Shown: piece by piece, positions 8,616 through 16,879 of the stretch
Layout: each line of letters opens with the position of its first letter
Numbering within the stretch: the first letter of the stretch is position 1
NCBI GenBank assembly: GCA_016213625.1
Contig: JACQZZ010000009.1
Span: forward strand, 1 to 44,133
Source: Actinomycetota bacterium
GTDB lineage: Bacteria; Actinomycetota; Acidimicrobiia; Acidimicrobiales; Ilumatobacteraceae
Reading direction: 5' to 3'
DNA: 44,133 nt
Program-made: the position numbers and the translations under genes
Notes under the pieces: model-generated
Told to the model about the DNA's origin: nothing
Database searches by the model: none
What the model saw: only the letters and a program-made list of their open reading frames with translations

Positions 8616-9049
8616 GCATGGATCCGCCGAAGGTGTTGCTGGAGGCTTCGTTCCTGCAGGCCGTGGTGTCGTCGGAGCATCCCGAGCACGACACCTGCAC
8701 CGCCACGTACCGCGACCTGCTGGACCAGTACGAGCGCAACGAGGTCCTGTTGGTCGCCGTGGGCGATCACCTGCGCACCATGGACCACGGCGACCAGGTC
8801 ACCACGGCCGAGCGAGTCAGCTGGTTCCTGCATCGGCCCCGAGCAGGCGTGTTCGCGCCGGTCGACCCGTTGTACGTCGGCTTCCAGCATCGCCGCGCGG
8901 CCGATGCCACACCGGTCGACGACCCCGAGGTGGCGCTCACCCTCGTGATGTGCGACCGGCACTCGGTGCGTCGAGTGGCCACCGTGGATCCGGCGTATCT
9001 GGAATACGACCTGCAGCTGCTGCCCACCGCGTCGGGTCTGACTGACTAG
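8612..9049 (+). CDS. PIN-like domain protein with altered first acidic residue
   Basis: This 145-residue protein resembles the PIN nuclease fold. The N-terminal strand KVLLEASFLQAVV (about 7-19) matches the usual VLLDTSFL pattern, but with Glu11 where most members have Asp. The C-terminal DPEVALTLVMCDRHSVRRVATVDPAYLEYD matches the helix-strand region that ends in the last active-site Asp (about residue 127). Active nuclease function is doubtful because the first metal ligand is conservatively changed and the middle acidic residue is not obvious. It is coupled to the PAP2 gene by an ATGA overlap and has no antitoxin-like neighbour, so a VapC toxin role is unlikely. The family assignment rests on pattern recognition only. 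Confidence 0.55.
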   Translation: MSMDPPKVLLEASFLQAVVSSEHPEHDTCTATYRDLLDQYERNEVLLVAVGDHLRTMDHGDQVTTAERVSWFLHRPRAGVFAPVDPLYVGFQHRRAADATPVDDPEVALTLVMCDRHSVRRVATVDPAYLEYDLQLLPTASGLTD

Positions 9050-9075
9050 CCTGGCCGGCGATAGGTGGTGAGAGC

Positions 9076-10512
9076 ATGTCGTTCGAAGAACACGACGACA
9101 GTGGTATCCAGGAATTCCATCTCGACGCGATCGCCGATGCGGACCCGTATCCGTATTGGTACGACGACGCCGACGAGCCCGACAGCAACCCCACGTTGGT
9201 CCGCACCGAGAGCTGCGACCTGTGCGTGGTGGGCGGCGGCTACAACGGGCTCTGGACGGCCATCATCGCCAAGGAGCGCGATCCCAGCCGCGATGTCATC
9301 CTCATCGACGCGCATGAGGTGGGCTCGCAGGCGAGCGGCCGCAACGGCGGCTTCATGGAGAGCAGCCTCACGCACGGCGTCGCCAATGGGCAGGAGCGGT
9401 TCCCCAACGAACTGCCGCTGCTCGAAGAGCTGGGCCTGAAGAACCTCAACGACATCGAGAGCGCCATCCAGCGCTACCACATCGACTGCGACTACGAGCG
9501 CACCGGTGTCATCGACGTGGCCACCACGTTCCATTCGCCCAGCTACCTCGACGAGCTGCGTGACGACTTCACGCAGCTGCGAGCGCTCGGCCAGAAGGTG
9601 GAGTGGCTCGACGAAGCCGCCATGCGCTCGCAGGTGAACTCCCCCACGTACCTCGGCGGGCTGTGGCGCAAGGACCGGGCCGCCATCGTCGACCCGGCAC
9701 GCCTCGCATGGGGGCTGAAGGCGGCCGCGATGTCGCTCGGCGTGCGCATCTACGAGGACACCAAGGCCACGTCCATCGAGAAGGACGGCGTGGGCGTGCT
9801 GGTCACCACCCCGCTCGGCCGCATCCGCGCCGGCAAGGTGGCGTTGGCGACCAACGCCGCCAAGCCGCTGCTGAAGCGCATCGGCCACTACATCGCCCCG
9901 GTGTACGACTACTGCATGGTCACCGAGCCGCTGTCGAACGCACAGCTCGAGAGCGTCGGCTGGAAGCTGCGCCAAGGCCTCAGCGACATCAGCAACCAGT
10001 TCCACTACTACCGACTCACCGAGGACAACCGCATCCTCTGGGGCGGGTACGACGTCATCTACTACTGGCGCGGCAAGATCAACCCCGAGTTCGAGACGCG
10101 GCCCGAGACCTGGGCCAAGCTCAGCAAGCACTTCTTCGACACCTTCCCGCAGTTGGAAGGACTGAAGTTCACCCATGCATGGGGTGGCGTCATCGACACC
10201 TGCAGCCGGTTCTGTGTGTTCTGGGGTCGAGGCATGCAGGGCCGCGTCGCCTACTCCGTGGGATACACCGGGCTCGGCGTGGCCTCCACCCGCTTCGGCG
10301 CGGAGGTGATGCTCGACATGCTCGACGGCAAGCGCAGCAAGGCCACCGAGACGGAGTTCGTGAAGACCAAGCCGATTCCGTTCCCGCCCGAGCCATTCCG
10401 GTTCATCGGCATCCAGGCCACCCGTTGGTCACTCGACCACGAGGACAAGACCGGCAAGCGCAACCTGTGGCTGCGGTCGCTCGACCGCTTCGGTCTCGGC
10501 TTCGACTCCTGA
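9076..10512 (+). CDS. FAD-dependent oxidoreductase, DadA/PuuB family
   Basis: This flavoenzyme is predicted to oxidise an amine or amino acid. The 478-residue protein has an N-terminal extension of about 45 residues that is rich in Asp and aromatics. The dinucleotide-binding motif VVGGGYNGLW follows (Gly53-Gly58), then GSQASGRNGG, the typical flavin-contact segment of the D-amino-acid oxidase/gamma-glutamylputrescine oxidase group. A C-terminal YSVGYTGLGVASTRFGAEVMLDML region resembles the closing FAD-binding helix. It starts at ATG 9076 after AGGTGGTGAG. It converges on the SDR gene with 13 bases between stops. The substrate is not evident; no transporter or transaminase lies beside it. Confidence 0.85.
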   Translation: MSFEEHDDSGIQEFHLDAIADADPYPYWYDDADEPDSNPTLVRTESCDLCVVGGGYNGLWTAIIAKERDPSRDVILIDAHEVGSQASGRNGGFMESSLTHGVANGQERFPNELPLLEELGLKNLNDIESAIQRYHIDCDYERTGVIDVATTFHSPSYLDELRDDFTQLRALGQKVEWLDEAAMRSQVNSPTYLGGLWRKDRAAIVDPARLAWGLKAAAMSLGVRIYEDTKATSIEKDGVGVLVTTPLGRIRAGKVALATNAAKPLLKRIGHYIAPVYDYCMVTEPLSNAQLESVGWKLRQGLSDISNQFHYYRLTEDNRILWGGYDVIYYWRGKINPEFETRPETWAKLSKHFFDTFPQLEGLKFTHAWGGVIDTCSRFCVFWGRGMQGRVAYSVGYTGLGVASTRFGAEVMLDMLDGKRSKATETEFVKTKPIPFPPEPFRFIGIQATRWSLDHEDKTGKRNLWLRSLDRFGLGFDS

Positions 10513-10525
10513 CCCAGGCTGCTCG

Positions 10526-11260
10526 TCAGCTCTGCTGGCCCATCGACCACAGGGACCACAGGGTGGTGCGCACCCGACGCGGCTGCTGCAGCACGGTGAC
10601 GATGGCATGTGCCACGTCGTCGGCAGTGAGGAAGTCGGCCAGGAACGGGCTGTCGGGCTGACGCCCGGTGCCCATCGCGAACTCGGTGGACACGCCGGCC
10701 GGGCAGATGGCCGTCACCCGCACACTGTGAGCGCGGAGCTCACGATCGAGCGCGCCCGCCAGGCCCACCTGCGCGAACTTGGTGGACGCGTAGACCGCTT
10801 CGTCGCCCCCGCCGCGCAGACCGGCCACCGACGACACGATCACCACGTCGCCACCGCCGTTGGCCATGAAGTGCGGCACCGCGGCGCGCACGGACCACAC
10901 CGTGCCACCAAGGTTGGTGTCGAGCATCTCGGCGATGCGATCGTCGTCCCAATCGAGGATGCTGCCGTACAGACCGATGCCGGCGTTGGCCACCATCGTG
11001 TCGAACCGCCCCCACCGCTGCAGCCCGGCCTCGACCAGACGCGCGTTGGCGCTGGGCTCACGCACGTCCATCTCCACCGCGATCGCGCGGTCGTCGCCGA
11101 GTTCGGCCACGAGCGACTGCAGCCGTTCACCACGACGAGCACCGAGGACGACGTTCGCGCCGGCCTCCACCAACTGGCGAGCGGTAGCGACGCCGATGCC
11201 GGCGCTCGCTCCCGTGATCGCGACGACGGTTCCGGTGAGTGAGCGGGTCTCTGCTGCCAT
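10526..11260 (-). CDS. Short-chain dehydrogenase/reductase (SDR)
   Basis: This is a classical SDR of 244 residues with a Rossmann fold, using NAD(H) or NADP(H). Seen are the cofactor motif TGASAGIG at 16-23, Arg42-Arg43 after the second strand (which favours NADP), NAG at 92-94, and the catalytic Ser143/144, Tyr157 and Lys161 in YASTK. It ends with PAGVSTEF, typical of the substrate lid. The start ATG 11260 is preceded six bases upstream by TAGGCT. The gene stands alone between a convergent FAD oxidoreductase and the GH13 gene on the same strand, so the substrate cannot be inferred. Confidence 0.9.
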   Translation of the reverse strand: MAAETRSLTGTVVAITGASAGIGVATARQLVEAGANVVLGARRGERLQSLVAELGDDRAIAVEMDVREPSANARLVEAGLQRWGRFDTMVANAGIGLYGSILDWDDDRIAEMLDTNLGGTVWSVRAAVPHFMANGGGDVVIVSSVAGLRGGGDEAVYASTKFAQVGLAGALDRELRAHSVRVTAICPAGVSTEFAMGTGRQPDSPFLADFLTADDVAHAIVTVLQQPRRVRTTLWSLWSMGQQS

Positions 11261-11266
11261 GAGACG

Positions 11267-11272
11267 AGCCTA
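11267..11272 (-). promoter_or_regulatory. Putative -10 element (TAGGCT) of the SDR gene
   Basis: TAGGCT on the minus strand lies six bases before ATG 11260, with no ribosome binding site between. Confidence 0.45.
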
Positions 11273-11287
11273 TGAGCAACGACGCGG

Positions 11288-12913
11288 CTACGGCGTCGGG
11301 CGTTCGAGAATGACGATGGAACGAGGGGCCACGGTGAAGCCGTCGGCAACTGCGGTCGCAGGCGCGGTGGACAGCGCGACAGCCCACTCCCCCGGTGCCT
11401 GCACCGCGAACGTGAGCGGCTCCCACCACGCGTTGACCATCACGTACAGGTCACCCGACTGCCAGGCGAGCGAGTGCGAGTGCCAGCCCTCGTCGATGGT
11501 CGGTCCGGTGCCGTGGAAGCGGAACTGCACCATTGGATGACGCGTCCGCAGGGCGACCAGCGCGGCGACGAACTCGGTGAGCTCGGTCCACTCGGCGGCC
11601 CGCCCCCAGTCGACCCAGCTCAACGGCGCGTCGACGTTGTAGGGGTTGTCGTGTCCGTGCTGGGTACGGGCGAACTCGTCACCCATCACCCACATCGGCG
11701 TGCCGGCCGAGAGCAACAGCATGGCGAAGTAGTTCTGCAGCTGTTGGAGCCGCAGGGCCGGCCCGCAGTCCCACGCGTGATGTCGGTCGTCGTTGGTGAC
11801 GGTGAGGTCGTGCAGCGTGAGCCCGTCGTGGGCGGTGATGAAGTTCAGCGACCGCACCGGACCGTCGGGGCCGAACAGGTCGGGGCTGCCCTGCACACGT
11901 TGACGCATGGCGCGCACCAGACCGGGTTCGCCACGAAGGAAGCCACGCACCTGATCGCGGAATCGATCGTTCCACTGCAGCCACGTGGGCCACGGCCAGC
12001 CGTGTCCGAGCTGGTAGCCGCCCATGTCCCACGGCTCGGCGATCAGCGCCACGCCACGAGTGTCGGCCCACTCGGTGATGCGGCTGACGAGCGCGCCTCG
12101 ATCGCGGGTGAGCAGCGATGCCAGATCGAACCGGAAGCCGTCGACGCCGAGATCGGCGTACCGGTCGAGTGCCTCGATGACCAGTTCGCGCACCCAGGGA
12201 TGCGCCGGGTCGATGTCGTTGCCGCAACCGCTGTCGTTGGTGGGGTGACCCGCGGCCACGCCGCGGAACACCGTCGGGTCCATGTGACGAAGACCTGCTG
12301 CCTTGGTGGGCGGATGGTCCTCGCCGGTGTGGTTGAAGACCACGTCGATCCACACGTGCAGGCCGCGTTGGTGCGCGGTCGCCACCAGTTCGGCCAGCTC
12401 CTCCGCTGCGCGGTCGGGTTCGGCCGCGTAGTCGCGGTGCACCGCGCCCCACACCAGCGGCATGTAGCCCCAGTAGTTGTCGCGGTCGTCGAACGGGTGC
12501 ACCGGCATCAACTCGATGACGTTGGCACCCACCGAGCTCACGTGGTCGAGCCGCTCGATACAGCCGCGGTAGGTGCCCCCGAAGCCCTTCACGTGCAACT
12601 CGTACACGACGGGCGGTGCGGTGAGCGCTGCACCCCTGGGGTGACGGGCCCACGGCGCCCGGACGACGCTGCGCGGACCCTCCGGGGTGATGACGAGGTC
12701 GAGACAACCGGGATCCACCAACGGTGGGCCGTCATCGACCCGCACCCAGTAGAGGTCGCCGTCGTTGGCGACGAACTCGGCCGACCACCAGCCATCGCCC
12801 GACGATTCACGTCGAGCGGCGACCTCGGCACTGGCGGAAGTGACACAGACCTGCCGTGCCGAGGGAGCGTGGATGCGCACGAGTCGCGCGACTCTCACCG
12901 GCGGGGGACACAT
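11288..12913 (-). CDS. GH13 alpha-glucan hydrolase, isoamylase/GlgX-like
   Basis: This glycoside hydrolase family 13 enzyme is related to glycogen debranching enzymes. The order is a short N-terminal beta domain (about 1-95), a (beta/alpha)8 barrel and a C-terminal beta domain. Visible motifs are DVVFNH (190-195), DGFRFD with nucleophile Asp263, AEPWD with acid/base Glu293, and ITAHDG with Asp363. QWNDRFRD and QHGHDNPYN are typical of the isoamylase/GlgX group. At 541 residues it is clearly shorter than the roughly 650-750 of GlgX or TreX, mainly at the N-terminus. I chose ATG 12913 because TAGGCT lies seven bases before it; ATG 12952 has no such support. No other glycogen or trehalose gene is nearby, so the exact substrate is open. 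Confidence 0.85.
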   Translation of the reverse strand: MCPPPVRVARLVRIHAPSARQVCVTSASAEVAARRESSGDGWWSAEFVANDGDLYWVRVDDGPPLVDPGCLDLVITPEGPRSVVRAPWARHPRGAALTAPPVVYELHVKGFGGTYRGCIERLDHVSSVGANVIELMPVHPFDDRDNYWGYMPLVWGAVHRDYAAEPDRAAEELAELVATAHQRGLHVWIDVVFNHTGEDHPPTKAAGLRHMDPTVFRGVAAGHPTNDSGCGNDIDPAHPWVRELVIEALDRYADLGVDGFRFDLASLLTRDRGALVSRITEWADTRGVALIAEPWDMGGYQLGHGWPWPTWLQWNDRFRDQVRGFLRGEPGLVRAMRQRVQGSPDLFGPDGPVRSLNFITAHDGLTLHDLTVTNDDRHHAWDCGPALRLQQLQNYFAMLLLSAGTPMWVMGDEFARTQHGHDNPYNVDAPLSWVDWGRAAEWTELTEFVAALVALRTRHPMVQFRFHGTGPTIDEGWHSHSLAWQSGDLYVMVNAWWEPLTFAVQAPGEWAVALSTAPATAVADGFTVAPRSIVILERPTP

Positions 12914-12920
12914 CCTTGTG

Positions 12921-12926
12921 AGCCTA
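12921..12926 (-). promoter_or_regulatory. Putative -10 element (TAGGCT) of the GH13 gene
   Basis: TAGGCT on the minus strand ends seven bases before ATG 12913 and decides that start. It lies back-to-back with the moxR hexamer on the other strand, which makes a compact divergent promoter. Confidence 0.45.
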
Positions 12927-12953
12927 AGAGAGCTTCGGCCACTCTTCCGCATC

Positions 12954-12959
12954 TAACCT
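12954..12959 (+). promoter_or_regulatory. Putative -10 element (TAACCT) of the MoxR gene
   Basis: TAACCT ends eight bases before ATG 12968 with no ribosome binding site between. It is the divergent partner of the GH13 promoter. Confidence 0.45.
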
Positions 12960-12967
12960 GCATCTCG

Positions 12968-13891
12968 ATGGCCATTTCGCCCGCCACTCCAGCCGACGTC
13001 TACGAGGCGCTCTCCGCGTATGGCTACATCCCCGACGAGGGCCTCGCGACGTCGGTGTTCCTCGCGATGACCCTGCAGCGCCCGCTGTTGCTGGAGGGCG
13101 AAGCGGGGGTCGGCAAGACCGAGGTCGCGAAGGTGCTCAGCCGGTGGACGGGCGGCGAGCTCATCCGTCTGCAGTGCTACGAAGGCATCGACGTGTCGCA
13201 GGCGGTGTACGACTGGGACTACAGCCGCCAGCTGCTCCATCTCCGTGCGTCGGAGGCCACCGGCGAATCGCTCGGCCTCACCGCCAACAAGTTGGAGGAC
13301 CAGCTCTACCACGAGCGATTCCTGCTGAAGCGGGCACTGCTGCAGGCCATCGACCACAACAACGAGTTGCCGCCCGTGCTGCTCATCGATGAAGTCGATC
13401 GCGCCGACGACGAGTTCGAGGCCTACCTGTTGGAGGTCCTCTCGGAGTACGCCGTCACGGTTCCCGAGCTGGGCCGGTTCTCCGCCCTGAAGACGCCGCT
13501 CGTCATCCTCACCTCGAACCGCACGCGCGACGTGCACGACGCGTTGAAGCGTCGCTGCCTGTACCACTGGGTCGAGCATCCCGACTTCGAGCGCGAGGTG
13601 CGCATCGTGCGCATGCGAGTGCCGCAGGCGCTCGAACGACTGGCACGCCAGGTGGCTGGTGCCGTCGAGACGCTGCGCACGCTGAACCTGTACAAGCCGC
13701 CGGGCGTGGCCGAGACCATCGATTGGGCCCAGGCGCTCACGGCGCTCGGCGTCACCGAACTCGACGAGCGCACGGTCACCGCCACGTTGGGCACGGTGCT
13801 GAAGTACCGCGAAGACCAGGAACGCACGCAGCAGCACGGCATCGCCGATCTCGTGAAGCAGGCGTTCGAGCGCGGCTTCCAGCACTCGTGA
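12968..13891 (+). CDS. coxD: MoxR-type AAA+ ATPase (CoxD-like)
   Basis: This is an AAA+ ATPase of the MoxR group. In CO dehydrogenase clusters CoxD works with CoxE in maturing the active site of the large subunit. The 307 residues show Walker A GEAGVGKT at 44-51, Walker B LLIDEVD with Asp141-Glu142, a sensor segment in LVILTSNRTRD (about 177-187) and the MoxR C-terminal lid. The next gene begins in its stop codon (GTGA), the classic MoxR-VWA pair. It starts the accessory operon of the form II hydroxylase, 5.5 kb away from the structural genes. Confidence 0.92.
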   Translation: MAISPATPADVYEALSAYGYIPDEGLATSVFLAMTLQRPLLLEGEAGVGKTEVAKVLSRWTGGELIRLQCYEGIDVSQAVYDWDYSRQLLHLRASEATGESLGLTANKLEDQLYHERFLLKRALLQAIDHNNELPPVLLIDEVDRADDEFEAYLLEVLSEYAVTVPELGRFSALKTPLVILTSNRTRDVHDALKRRCLYHWVEHPDFEREVRIVRMRVPQALERLARQVAGAVETLRTLNLYKPPGVAETIDWAQALTALGVTELDERTVTATLGTVLKYREDQERTQQHGIADLVKQAFERGFQHS

Positions 13892-15033
13892 GTCCCACGC
13901 TCCACGCGCAGACCCCCACCGAGCGGATGGCCGTCGCCTTCGCCCGCGTCCTGCGCGGCGCGGGATTGCGCGTCCCGCTGGGCAGCGTGCTCACCTTCGT
14001 CGACGCCCTCGGTCGACTCGAGATGCACGACCGCGATCACGTGTACTGGGCGGGGCGCGCCACGCTCGTGCGCAACCCGGAGGACATCCCGCTCTACGAC
14101 CGGTCGTTCGAGGTGTTCTGGCTGGCCGCGTCGGCTGCCGACGACGCAGCGCCCGACGAACCGCTCCACATCACCCTGGCCATCGACGACGACAGCGACG
14201 AGGGCGACGACGAGCAGGGCAGTTCCGAGGCCTCCGACGATCCGCAGATCACCCTGCGCTTCTCGGCGATGGAGGTGCTGCGCCACAAGGACTTCGCCAG
14301 CTATTCCGACGACGAGCTCATCACGGCGCAACAGCTCATGACCCGACTGCGGTTCATCGGTCCACCGCGCCGATCGTTGCGCCACCATCGCTCGCGACGG
14401 GGCCGCCGGCCCGACCTGCAGGCCACCATGCGATCGGCGTTGCGCACGGGCGGCGAGCCGATTCGCCGCCAGTGGAAGCAACCCGGCGAGAAACTCCGGC
14501 GACTGGTCCTGCTCGTCGACGTCAGCGGTTCGATGGAGCCTTACGCGCGGGCGCTGCTCCGTTTCGTGCACGCTGCCGTCTCGGGGCGTCAGCGGGTGGA
14601 GGCGTTCGCCATCGGCACCCGACTCACCCGCGTCACACGCGAACTGAACAGCCGCGACCCCGACAAGGCACTCACGCAGGCCGGCAACCGAGTGCTCGAC
14701 TGGAGCGGCGGCACGCGCCTCGGCGATTGCATCCGCCGGTTCAACGACCAGTGGGGCGTGCGCGGCATGGCTCGCGGCGCCATCGTGGTGGTGCTGTCCG
14801 ACGGTTGGGATCGCGGCGACCCGGAGGTGCTGGGCACCGAGATGGAACGGCTGCACCGGGTGGCCTATCACGTCATCTGGGTGAACCCCCTGAAGGTGAC
14901 GCCCGGGTACGCGCCCCTGGCTCGCGGCATGGCCGCGGCGCTCCCCCACGTGGACCACTTCGTGGAAGGTCACAGCATGGCCGCCATGGAGGAACTGGCC
15001 CGGGTGATTGCGATGGAATCCACACGCGGGTGA
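13888..15033 (+). CDS. coxE: VWA domain protein (CoxE-like)
   Basis: This protein carries a von Willebrand factor A domain and is the expected partner of the MoxR ATPase in hydroxylase maturation. The 381-residue protein has an N-terminal helical region, an acidic low-complexity stretch (about 99-118, rich in Asp and Glu), an Arg/His-rich stretch (about 160-174), and then the VWA domain from about residue 204. The MIDAS motif DVSGSM (Asp211, Ser213, Ser215) is followed by a Thr in WSGGTRLGD and an Asp in LSDGWDRGD, so the metal site looks complete. The start GTG 13888 overlaps the upstream stop; earlier in-frame codons would overlap coxD heavily. Confidence 0.9.
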   Translation: MSPTLHAQTPTERMAVAFARVLRGAGLRVPLGSVLTFVDALGRLEMHDRDHVYWAGRATLVRNPEDIPLYDRSFEVFWLAASAADDAAPDEPLHITLAIDDDSDEGDDEQGSSEASDDPQITLRFSAMEVLRHKDFASYSDDELITAQQLMTRLRFIGPPRRSLRHHRSRRGRRPDLQATMRSALRTGGEPIRRQWKQPGEKLRRLVLLVDVSGSMEPYARALLRFVHAAVSGRQRVEAFAIGTRLTRVTRELNSRDPDKALTQAGNRVLDWSGGTRLGDCIRRFNDQWGVRGMARGAIVVVLSDGWDRGDPEVLGTEMERLHRVAYHVIWVNPLKVTPGYAPLARGMAAALPHVDHFVEGHSMAAMEELARVIAMESTRG

Positions 15034-15054
15034 CACAATGGTCCACGACTGACC

Positions 15055-15372
15055 ATGAAGGAACTCCTCGACGACATCGACCGCTGGCAGGCGGCGGGCA
15101 GCAGGGTGGCCATCGCGCGCGTGGTCGACATCGAGGGCTCCGGCCCCCGCGAGCCCGGTGCCGCGATGGCGGTCAACGACCAGGGTGAAGTGGCCGGCAG
15201 CGTCAGCGGCGGGTGCGTCGAGGGTGCGGTGGTGTCTGAGGCATTGGCCATCCTGGCCGGCGAAGCGGAGCCGCGTATCGTCACCTTCGGGTACAGCGAC
15301 GACGAGGCCTTCGCCGTCGGCCTCACGTGCGGCGGCACCATTCGCCTGTTCATCGAACCACTCGACTGGTGA
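15055..15372 (+). CDS. XdhC-family protein, N-terminal domain only (CoxI-like)
   Basis: This 105-residue protein corresponds to the XdhC/CoxI N-terminal domain alone. The family features are GSGPREPGAAMAV (about 28-40), SVSGGCVEGAVV (about 48-59) and a closing GLTCGGTI. XdhC proteins bind molybdenum cofactor and insert it into apo-hydroxylases, and the conserved cysteines lie in these blocks. It starts at ATG 15055, 21 bases after the VWA gene, and is followed at once by a second, larger XdhC-family protein. Keeping this domain as a stand-alone polypeptide is common in actinobacterial clusters, so I do not regard it as a truncation. Confidence 0.85.
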   Translation: MKELLDDIDRWQAAGSRVAIARVVDIEGSGPREPGAAMAVNDQGEVAGSVSGGCVEGAVVSEALAILAGEAEPRIVTFGYSDDEAFAVGLTCGGTIRLFIEPLDW

Positions 15373-15374
15373 CG

Positions 15375-16214
15375 ATGAGCCAGCCCGCCGGCACCCTCTA
15401 CCAACGGCTCCGCACGCTGCTGCGCGCCGAGCAGCCGGTCGCGCTGGTCACCGTCGTCGCCGGCCCTGGGGTGGGCGGGAAGATGCTCATCACGCCCACC
15501 GACGCGCCGTTGGGCAGCCTGGGCCATCCGGAGCTCGATCGCATCGCCGTGCGCGACGCACTTGCCGAACTGGAAGCCGGCCGCAGCGGGGTGCGCCACT
15601 ACGGCCCCGAAGGTCAGACCACGCCGGAAGACCTCGTGGGCACCCCCACTGTGAGCGCCTTCATCGAGAGTTGGGCACCGCCGCCGCAGATGTGGATCTT
15701 CGGTGCGGTCGACTTCACCGCCGCGCTGGGCAAGGTGGCCAAGGTGTTGGGCTACCGAGTCACCGTGTGCGACGCCCGCGAGATCTTCGCCACACGGCGG
15801 CGATTCCCCATGGCCGACGAGGTGGTCGTCAGCTGGCCCTCGCCGCTGTTCGAACGACGCGGCCACACGTTGGGCCAGCGCGACGCGGTGTGCATCCTCA
15901 CCCACGACCCGAAGTTCGACGTGCCGGCGGTGCAGGGTGCGCTGGCCACCGGCGCCGGGTACATCGGCGTGATGGGCAGCCGGAAGACGCATGCAAAGCG
16001 GATGGAGCGGCTCGCCGAGGTCGGTGTGGATCAGCCCGAGCAGTTGGCTCGGTTGATGTCGCCCATCGGACTCGACCTCGGCGCGCGCACGCCCGAGGAG
16101 ACGGCCATCTCCATCTGCGCCGAGATCATCGCCCGACGAACCGGACGACTGGCCCCTTCACTGCGCGACAGCAGCGGGCCGATTCACGGCACCCTCGACG
16201 GCACCGGCGGCTGA
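15375..16214 (+). CDS. XdhC-family protein with degenerate N-domain and Rossmann C-domain (CoxF-like)
   Basis: This 279-residue protein should act with the preceding XdhC protein in molybdenum-cofactor handling or sulfuration for the hydroxylase. The first 75 residues look like the XdhC N-domain (ALVTVV, GGKMLI, GSLGHPELDR) but lack the Cys-containing GGC signature. A C-terminal Rossmann domain follows, with WIFGAVDFTAALGKVAKVLGY at about 107-127, CDARE at 132-136 and YIGVMGSRKTHAKR further on. The start is ATG 15375; GTG 15369, overlapping the previous stop, would add two residues. It converges on the NlpC/P60 gene with only two bases between stops. Confidence 0.87.
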   Translation: MSQPAGTLYQRLRTLLRAEQPVALVTVVAGPGVGGKMLITPTDAPLGSLGHPELDRIAVRDALAELEAGRSGVRHYGPEGQTTPEDLVGTPTVSAFIESWAPPPQMWIFGAVDFTAALGKVAKVLGYRVTVCDAREIFATRRRFPMADEVVVSWPSPLFERRGHTLGQRDAVCILTHDPKFDVPAVQGALATGAGYIGVMGSRKTHAKRMERLAEVGVDQPEQLARLMSPIGLDLGARTPEETAISICAEIIARRTGRLAPSLRDSSGPIHGTLDGTGG

Positions 16215-16216
16215 GC

Positions 16217-16879
16217 TCAGCCGACGGGGTTGCCGAACTTGGTGCTCCTGGTACGGCTCTTGGAGATGAAGGCCACTTCCACGCTGCGACCGGTGAAGGG
16301 CGAGTGGACGATGGCGTTGTCGACGCCGAGCCACAGCATGACGTGACCCGGGTAGTACGCCAGGTCGCCGGCCATGGCGGTGTCGCGGGTGCGGGGGGCG
16401 GCCGCACGGATCTGCGACTTGCTCTGACGCGTGAGCGTGACACCCACCTGGCCCCAGGCGAAGTTGGTGAAGCCCGAGCAGTCGAAACCGACGCCGGGGT
16501 TGCTGCTGTTGCGACGGTAGGGCGTGCCCAGCTGGGTGAAGGCCGACACGAGCACCAGTTGATGCGTGGTGTCGGCGGCCCGCCAGGCGTTGACCATACG
16601 AGTGGGGTCGATCATCAAGCGGTTGGCCGCCTCGATGGCGAGAGCGTCGCGCTGCGACTCGAAGTCGCGGAGTGAGACCGGGTTGCCGGTGGCCGAGAAG
16701 GCCGACCACGAGGCGAGCGCCGCGTTGGCGGACGCCGCGAGGGGGTCCTTGCCGGTACGGGCGACGGAGTGCACAGCGCTGGTGCGAGGAGCGGCGCTGG
16801 CGGGAGTGGGGAGCGAGGTGACGCCGACGGCGAGGGCGGCGGCCACGAGCAGAGTACGGACGGGATGTCGAAGCGTCAT
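16217..16879 (-). CDS. Secreted NlpC/P60 cell-wall peptidase
   Basis: This is a predicted exported peptidoglycan endopeptidase. The 220-residue product begins with a signal peptide (basic MTLRHPVR, then a hydrophobic core ending in ASAAP at about 24-28). After a spacer the NlpC/P60 domain starts at about residue 105: LGTPYRRN, FDCSGFTNFAW with the catalytic Cys, AGDLAYYPGHVMLWLG with the catalytic His, then an acidic or polar third residue. The start ATG 16879 has a good site, AGAGGAA, eight bases upstream. It is the only minus-strand gene inside the hydroxylase accessory set and looks unrelated to it. A long leader precedes it (see 16880-17048). Confidence 0.9.
   Translation of the reverse strand: MTLRHPVRTLLVAAALAVGVTSLPTPASAAPRTSAVHSVARTGKDPLAASANAALASWSAFSATGNPVSLRDFESQRDALAIEAANRLMIDPTRMVNAWRAADTTHQLVLVSAFTQLGTPYRRNSSNPGVGFDCSGFTNFAWGQVGVTLTRQSKSQIRAAAPRTRDTAMAGDLAYYPGHVMLWLGVDNAIVHSPFTGRSVEVAFISKSRTRSTKFGNPVG

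Noticed and set aside
8612..9049. VapBC-type toxin-antitoxin module
   Set aside because: No antitoxin-like gene precedes or follows it; the upstream partner is a membrane PAP2 enzyme, and the first catalytic Asp is replaced.
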